Both the position numbers and the translations under genes were made by a program. A DNA stretch of 64,000 nt from Cryptomeria japonica (Eukaryota > Streptophyta > Pinopsida > Cupressales > Cupressaceae), in assembly GCF_030272615.1 (NCBI RefSeq), contig NC_081414.1:914323648-914387647 (forward strand), given 5' to 3'. The notes under the pieces are model-generated. The model did not search any database. It worked only from the letters and a program-made list of their open reading frames with translations, and had not been told where the DNA came from. This document shows positions 59,700-64,000 of this stretch, piece after piece (positions within the stretch are counted from its first letter, which is position 1; each line of letters opens with the position of its first letter).

Positions 59700-60449
59700 T
59701 GTAACCCTAGCCTAACAACAACAAAGATCCATCATAACATATGAAGATTACCTAAGACAATGCAAATCAAATGAAATCACAAAGATTATACCATCACATG
59801 CCCAATAGGGTTTGGATCTCCATTCTTCCTATCTCCATTGATCTTGCTTGATATATTTGCTCTCAGATTTTATGTGTGCACAAGAGCTCAACAAAGAACG
59901 TAAATGTGGTTGCGAGTAGGATCACATATGAAAGTGCAAAGCGTAGTGTAGTCAATTGATCAGTCAGGATGCATAGATTGATTAGAATAGTTAGGGTTTG
60001 ATAATGAAGGAAGCATCTCCTTATATAGAAGACACTATATGAAATGGAGGGATAAGATTGAGAGGTGTAAAATATAAATGGTCGGCTATGATTAAAGGGT
60101 AGGTAGAGAAAATAATAAAATAATGAGAGGGTAGGTAGTGTATGAATTAAGAGATGAATGACATGTGTCATAGGTGGAAAAGGTTAATGAATTAATTAAA
60201 TAAATAAAGATTTATTTAATTAATAGAAGAAGTGGGATAATTAAATAAATAAAATATTTATTTAATTTAGGAAAAAGGATAATTTAAATAAATAAAGGTA
60301 TTTATTTAAATGAGAAATAAGGCTAGAAGAGGATAAATGAATTAATTAAATAAATAAAGATTTAATTAATTAATAGAAGAATTAGGCTAAAGATAATTAA
60401 ACAAATAAAATATTTATTTAATTAGACATGACAATTTTAAGTGTCTACA
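59700..60449 (+). mobile_element. Probable solo LTR in B3 with five AT palindromes
   Basis: A 750-bp segment starting TGTAACCC and ending GTGTCTACA interrupts gag; B1 and B2 lack it. TG...CA ends and a TATATAG box near 60021 suggest a solo LTR, but I see no clear target duplication. The right half holds five palindromes (60191-60224, 60239-60267, 60282-60311, 60341-60370, 60395-60423) with arms of 11-15 bp. An AT-rich miniature element is an alternative. Confidence 0.6.
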
Positions 60450-60459
60450 AGTGCTTCTC

Positions 60460-61680
60460 AATCCTATAGTCTGGACCCTTTTGGAAGCAATAAAGAAGAA
60501 GATAATGATGTTGAAGTGGATCTTTAGGGTGAGTTGGTAAGTGCCCTTGAAGAATTGGAAAATGTTAGGAAATAATTTAGAAAATTACAAAAAATCAGTC
60601 CAAGAAGCATGTGGTCAGTTGACCAAATGTCTTGAAGAGTCCAATAAGAATATCAACACATTGACAACTCAACTAGAAGAATTCAAAGGAATATATGAGG
60701 AAATAAAATCATATTTTGATGCCAAGAAAAGAAGATGTGAGTAGTTAGAGTTGGAAGTGGTGACAAAGCGAAAGGAGTGTAAGTACCTAAACGATGAAAT
60801 AGAAAAGCTCACAATAGAGCTTGAGAAGTACCAAGATGAGTTCAAACTGATGAAGAAGTATGATGGTGGCACGAAAGCACTAGATGGAATGTTGAGTAAA
60901 AAAAAGCACTTAAAAGATACCACCAGATTAGGAAGTGAAGTTGGAAAATCTTCTACTAGTGGAGAATCATCAAAAAGTGACATAAATTTTGTGTCTTCAA
61001 GATTGAATGGAGAAAGACAAATCTTCATAGTCAAGAATGCCCCAAGAAAGAAGATAGATTTGACTATAAATGCTGAAAACATGAAAATAAAGGTTGCTAC
61101 TACAAGGAAGAATGATATTGATCAAGGTAAGCTAAATGAAGATGGCACAAGAAGCAAGTTTAGGAGATCTCCTACTAGAAGAAGACCAGAATATGTTGTT
61201 ACTAACAAGACTAAAATGAATTGGAGATAGAAGGAATCAGATGGAAGGACTGTTGCAAACTCTCAGCCCAAGAGAAACAACAAAAGAAGAAGAGACAAAG
61301 TAAACAATTCTATAAGATCTCCACATACATGGAAAAATAAATTTATAAGTTACAAGCCCTCCTTCTATGGTTATTGTTTTGTGTGCAAAGGCTATGGACA
61401 TAGAGAAAGTGAATGTAGATATAGGTCTAGGAAGAACCCAGATGCATGTGTGCATAAAGTTTCAAATGGTAGATCTATGCATAGAACTACTCCAAGATAT
61501 GGGAGCAAGAATGTGTCTATTGTCCCTAGTGATAGGAATGTTGTATGTTATAGTTGTAACAAAGTTGGTCATAAGAGTCATAAATGTACAAGAAAAATAT
61601 ATCAGTCTAATGGAAGCTCTTACACCTCCTCCTATAATAAAAATGTAAGTAATAATAATAATGGTCATTATGTAAGATAA
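60460..61680 (+). other. Gag-like C-terminal interior of B3 (fossil)
   Basis: A Lys/Glu-rich coiled-coil stretch (60540-60740), an open stretch of 159 codons (60751-61230) continuing it into a basic region, then knuckles CFVCKGYGHRESEC (from 61375) and CYSCNKVGHKSHKC (from 61546), in an open stretch 61381-61680. No protease, integrase or reverse transcriptase follows before the right LTR at 63215; 61681-63214 has no recognisable domain. Confidence 0.7.
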
Positions 61681-64000
61681 CCTTCTGCATGGAACAATGT
61701 CAAATGTTCCTAGAATGTCAAGAAGTTCTTTTTTTTCATTAGCTGGTCACAAAGACATGGTTTGGAAAAGAAGAACAAATCAAATTGATAGAAGGCCCTG
61801 TAATCATCTATTTGGTGATAACATAGTGTGATACTACTACAACAATCTAGGTCACATTACAAAATATTACAGAGAAAAGATTGTACAAGTTCACAAGAAG
61901 AAAATTGATGTTTCTCTAGAAATTGCAACTGAGAAAAAGAGGGAGATCAGGAAATATTGGAGGAGAAAATCCAGCCAAGGAGATGAGGAAAGAATGTATT
62001 CATGAGAAGGCACTATGAATTTCATGCATAAGTGACATCTCCTTAAGATTAAGGAGATGCAAGACCTTAGGGGGAGAAACATATTGATCACATCATTTAC
62101 CCCCAGATATTGAAAAGGACAAGTGTAAGGATAGCATGCTACATATATGAGGAAAATCAGCTCTAAGATGAAGACATGGAGGAAGAAGTTGAGATGGAAG
62201 ATTTTATAGTTGATGTTGAGATAGTTTTAAAATGTTTGTAAATTTTCTCTAGTTTTTTGTGATTGTCTTGGCAGTATATCAAGGTTCAACATTGGTGGCA
62301 TGAAGGTCATTTTAAAATTGCCTTTGGTTGTGGCTGCAATGTTTTAAATAGATGAGGTTGTGTATAGATGCAAGTAGTGGAAATATAATGCAAATAGTCC
62401 ACAATACACTATATTTGGCAAGGAAGAATACAAATCACTAAATTAATTGAATGATAAGTATGGTGTAGCATATAGGTGAAATGACAAATGCAACAACATG
62501 AGGATGATGAGAAATTATACAACAACAATATAGGGGGAGTTGAATGTATCAGGATGGATTAGATGTTCAAAACAATATAGAAGTTGAAAGGACAATGCAC
62601 ATGGTAGCATTAGTAGCCTATATGAAATGATTGATAATATGATATTTTCTGACAAGTACAAGGACTACATTTATAGTTTGTTTGCTGCAACATGATCATA
62701 TGGACATATGGAAGAGCTTCAGAAGAGAAGTTGAAAGTACTTGTATAACATGATGTGTTATATAGAAGAGAAGATGGAATAAATCATATGATAGGACAAC
62801 AAGACTGTGGATTGTTTCAAGGCATGAAAGAAGAATTGTAGCAGACATGAAGGATAGAGAAGTAGTGTTGAGCGTGCATGCATAACAAGGTGTGAAATGT
62901 GTAGTCTAGAGGAGAGGTCAACAAGAAGATAGATGGAAGAAATCAGAACAGATAGAGTGTATTGTTTTTTATTAAAGTGATATTAAGTGTTATTGTTTAA
63001 ACGAAAGAATTTGAGGTTTTATTTATGTCCATGGCATGTTATTGACTACACATATAGTGCAGTTGTCATAGGGGGGGTGACATATTTTTCTAGCCGAGTG
63101 AAGGACAAAAGAGAGAAGATGATCGAGGTTGGTAGCTGGTTGCCCTGCCCTTTGCCATTGTTATCAAAGGGGGAAAGAATGAGCAGTGCTTCCATCAATG
63201 CAAAAGGGAGAGATTGTTGGTATTGTCATTAATGTCAATAGTTGAGATGATGCAGTGGACAAATATGCAGAGTGGACGAAGATGTAGAGATGATAAGATT
63301 CATAGAGAGAAAGTGCCACTAGAAAGAATAATAGCCTCGCTCCCAAAGAGATAAAGTTTCACTAGACAGAATGATAGCGTCACTCCCACTAGTTCAAGAT
63401 GTAGAGACATGCATACATCAGGTTGGAAAAGTATAGATATGCAGTGCATGATATGTGCCCCAAAGGATGATAAAGGTGCAATAATGCCATATAATGATGT
63501 TGAGGGAAAAGATCAAGGTATCCTAGAGTAGGTAACTCACAAAGGGAAGGTGAGAAAATGGAGATTGTGTTTGAGAAAGTTGAATGAGCATGAAATTTGT
63601 ATTTATTCAACATAAAGAAGATATAAAAAGAAAGAATGGAGGATGTCACTTGGTCTTTCTTTTGGACAAAGAAGATGCAAGTCATAAAGTTCTATAGGCA
63701 TTGGGAAAGTTGATCTGACTCACAAAAAGTATAGTTGCAATTGTGTATAATATGTGATGTTAGTCGTACTCTGTTACAATGGTTGCACATTACATACAAG
63801 TTGGAGATGCACATAACACGCAGGTTATCACTATGCAGTAGAGTTAATGGATGGAAAAGGTGATCACGTGTGAAATTCATGTGCTTCAGTGTTGGAATCA
63901 GATTCGACTTCAACCTCATGATGCGTTGGATTCATCGGATTTTATCCCTACAAGTTACAAGTTGAGAAATGTCTCAGCAACATCATCTATTTCGGTGTGA

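Larger units (their letters stand above)
55767..64000 (+). mobile_element. LARD-like gag-only LTR element B, copy 3
   Basis: The left LTR is 55767-59168 (3.4 kb, without the solo LTR found in B1 and B2), the interior 59169-63214, and the right LTR from 63215 to beyond the window. TATAAAAG lies at 58344-58351, the primer site after 59169, and the purine tract AAAAGGGAGAGAT before the right LTR. The interior holds the best-preserved gag of the three and a 750-bp insertion (59700-60449). It sits at the same flank-C position as B1 and B2. It is a fossil with several breaks and no pol. It shows the likely native LTR size of the family. Confidence 0.87.

Noticed and set aside
59863-60171. 102-codon minus-strand frame
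   Set aside because: It lies within the 750-bp insertion, is rich in Ile, Thr and Phe as expected from AT-rich DNA, and has no domain.

Overview
The window looks like repeat-dense nuclear DNA of a seed plant. There are no bacterial operons. It holds one spliced plant gene, many LTR retrotransposon fossils with tRNA-Met-type primer sites, plant-type LINE pieces and degenerate TTTAGGG-like arrays. I lean towards a gymnosperm (conifer or cycad) because the elements are old and large and the telomere-like DNA is interstitial. That is inference, not proof.

Layout. Call the first block A (1-13524). It holds a small LTR element nested in a LINE, two G/T-skewed telomere-like arrays around a retroposon with a 12-bp target duplication, a broken polygalacturonase (PG) gene carrying a retroelement, and an RNase H-like remnant. 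A second copy, A' (39401-53660), has the same order, so the two copies lie about 39.4 kb apart. Between and after them are three copies (B1 14221-21585, B2 22787-36012, B3 55767 to the window end) of one giant-LTR, gag-only element. Each is preceded by the same flank C, so they descend from one insertion that was later duplicated with its surroundings. The order is A-C-B1 / C-B2 / A'-C-B3.

The only gene that looks whole is PG in A' (minus strand, 49762-47516). Eight exons with consistent phases give a 408-residue protein with a signal peptide and all four PG catalytic motifs. Its partner in A keeps only the last exon and 44 bases of the one before it. The rest is gone and the retroelement at 8300-10422 lies at the break.

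By-eye divergence on short stretches gives a relative history. The two LTRs of B2 differ most (roughly 15-20%), so the B insertion is oldest. A/A' introns and LINE sequence differ by about 7-8%. B1/B2, and the two LTRs of the element in the broken PG, differ by about 3%. Solo LTRs mark later events: one shared by B1 and B2, one only in B2, one only in B3.

The most unusual signal is structural. Three unrelated LTR sequences here each carry an array of inverted motifs: CATCGGG/CCCGATG units about 73 bp apart in one solo LTR, five near-perfect AT palindromes about 50 bp apart in another, and alternating TATCCC / GGGATA motifs in the B LTRs. In the first, two arm pairs differ between copies by matched changes that keep pairing.
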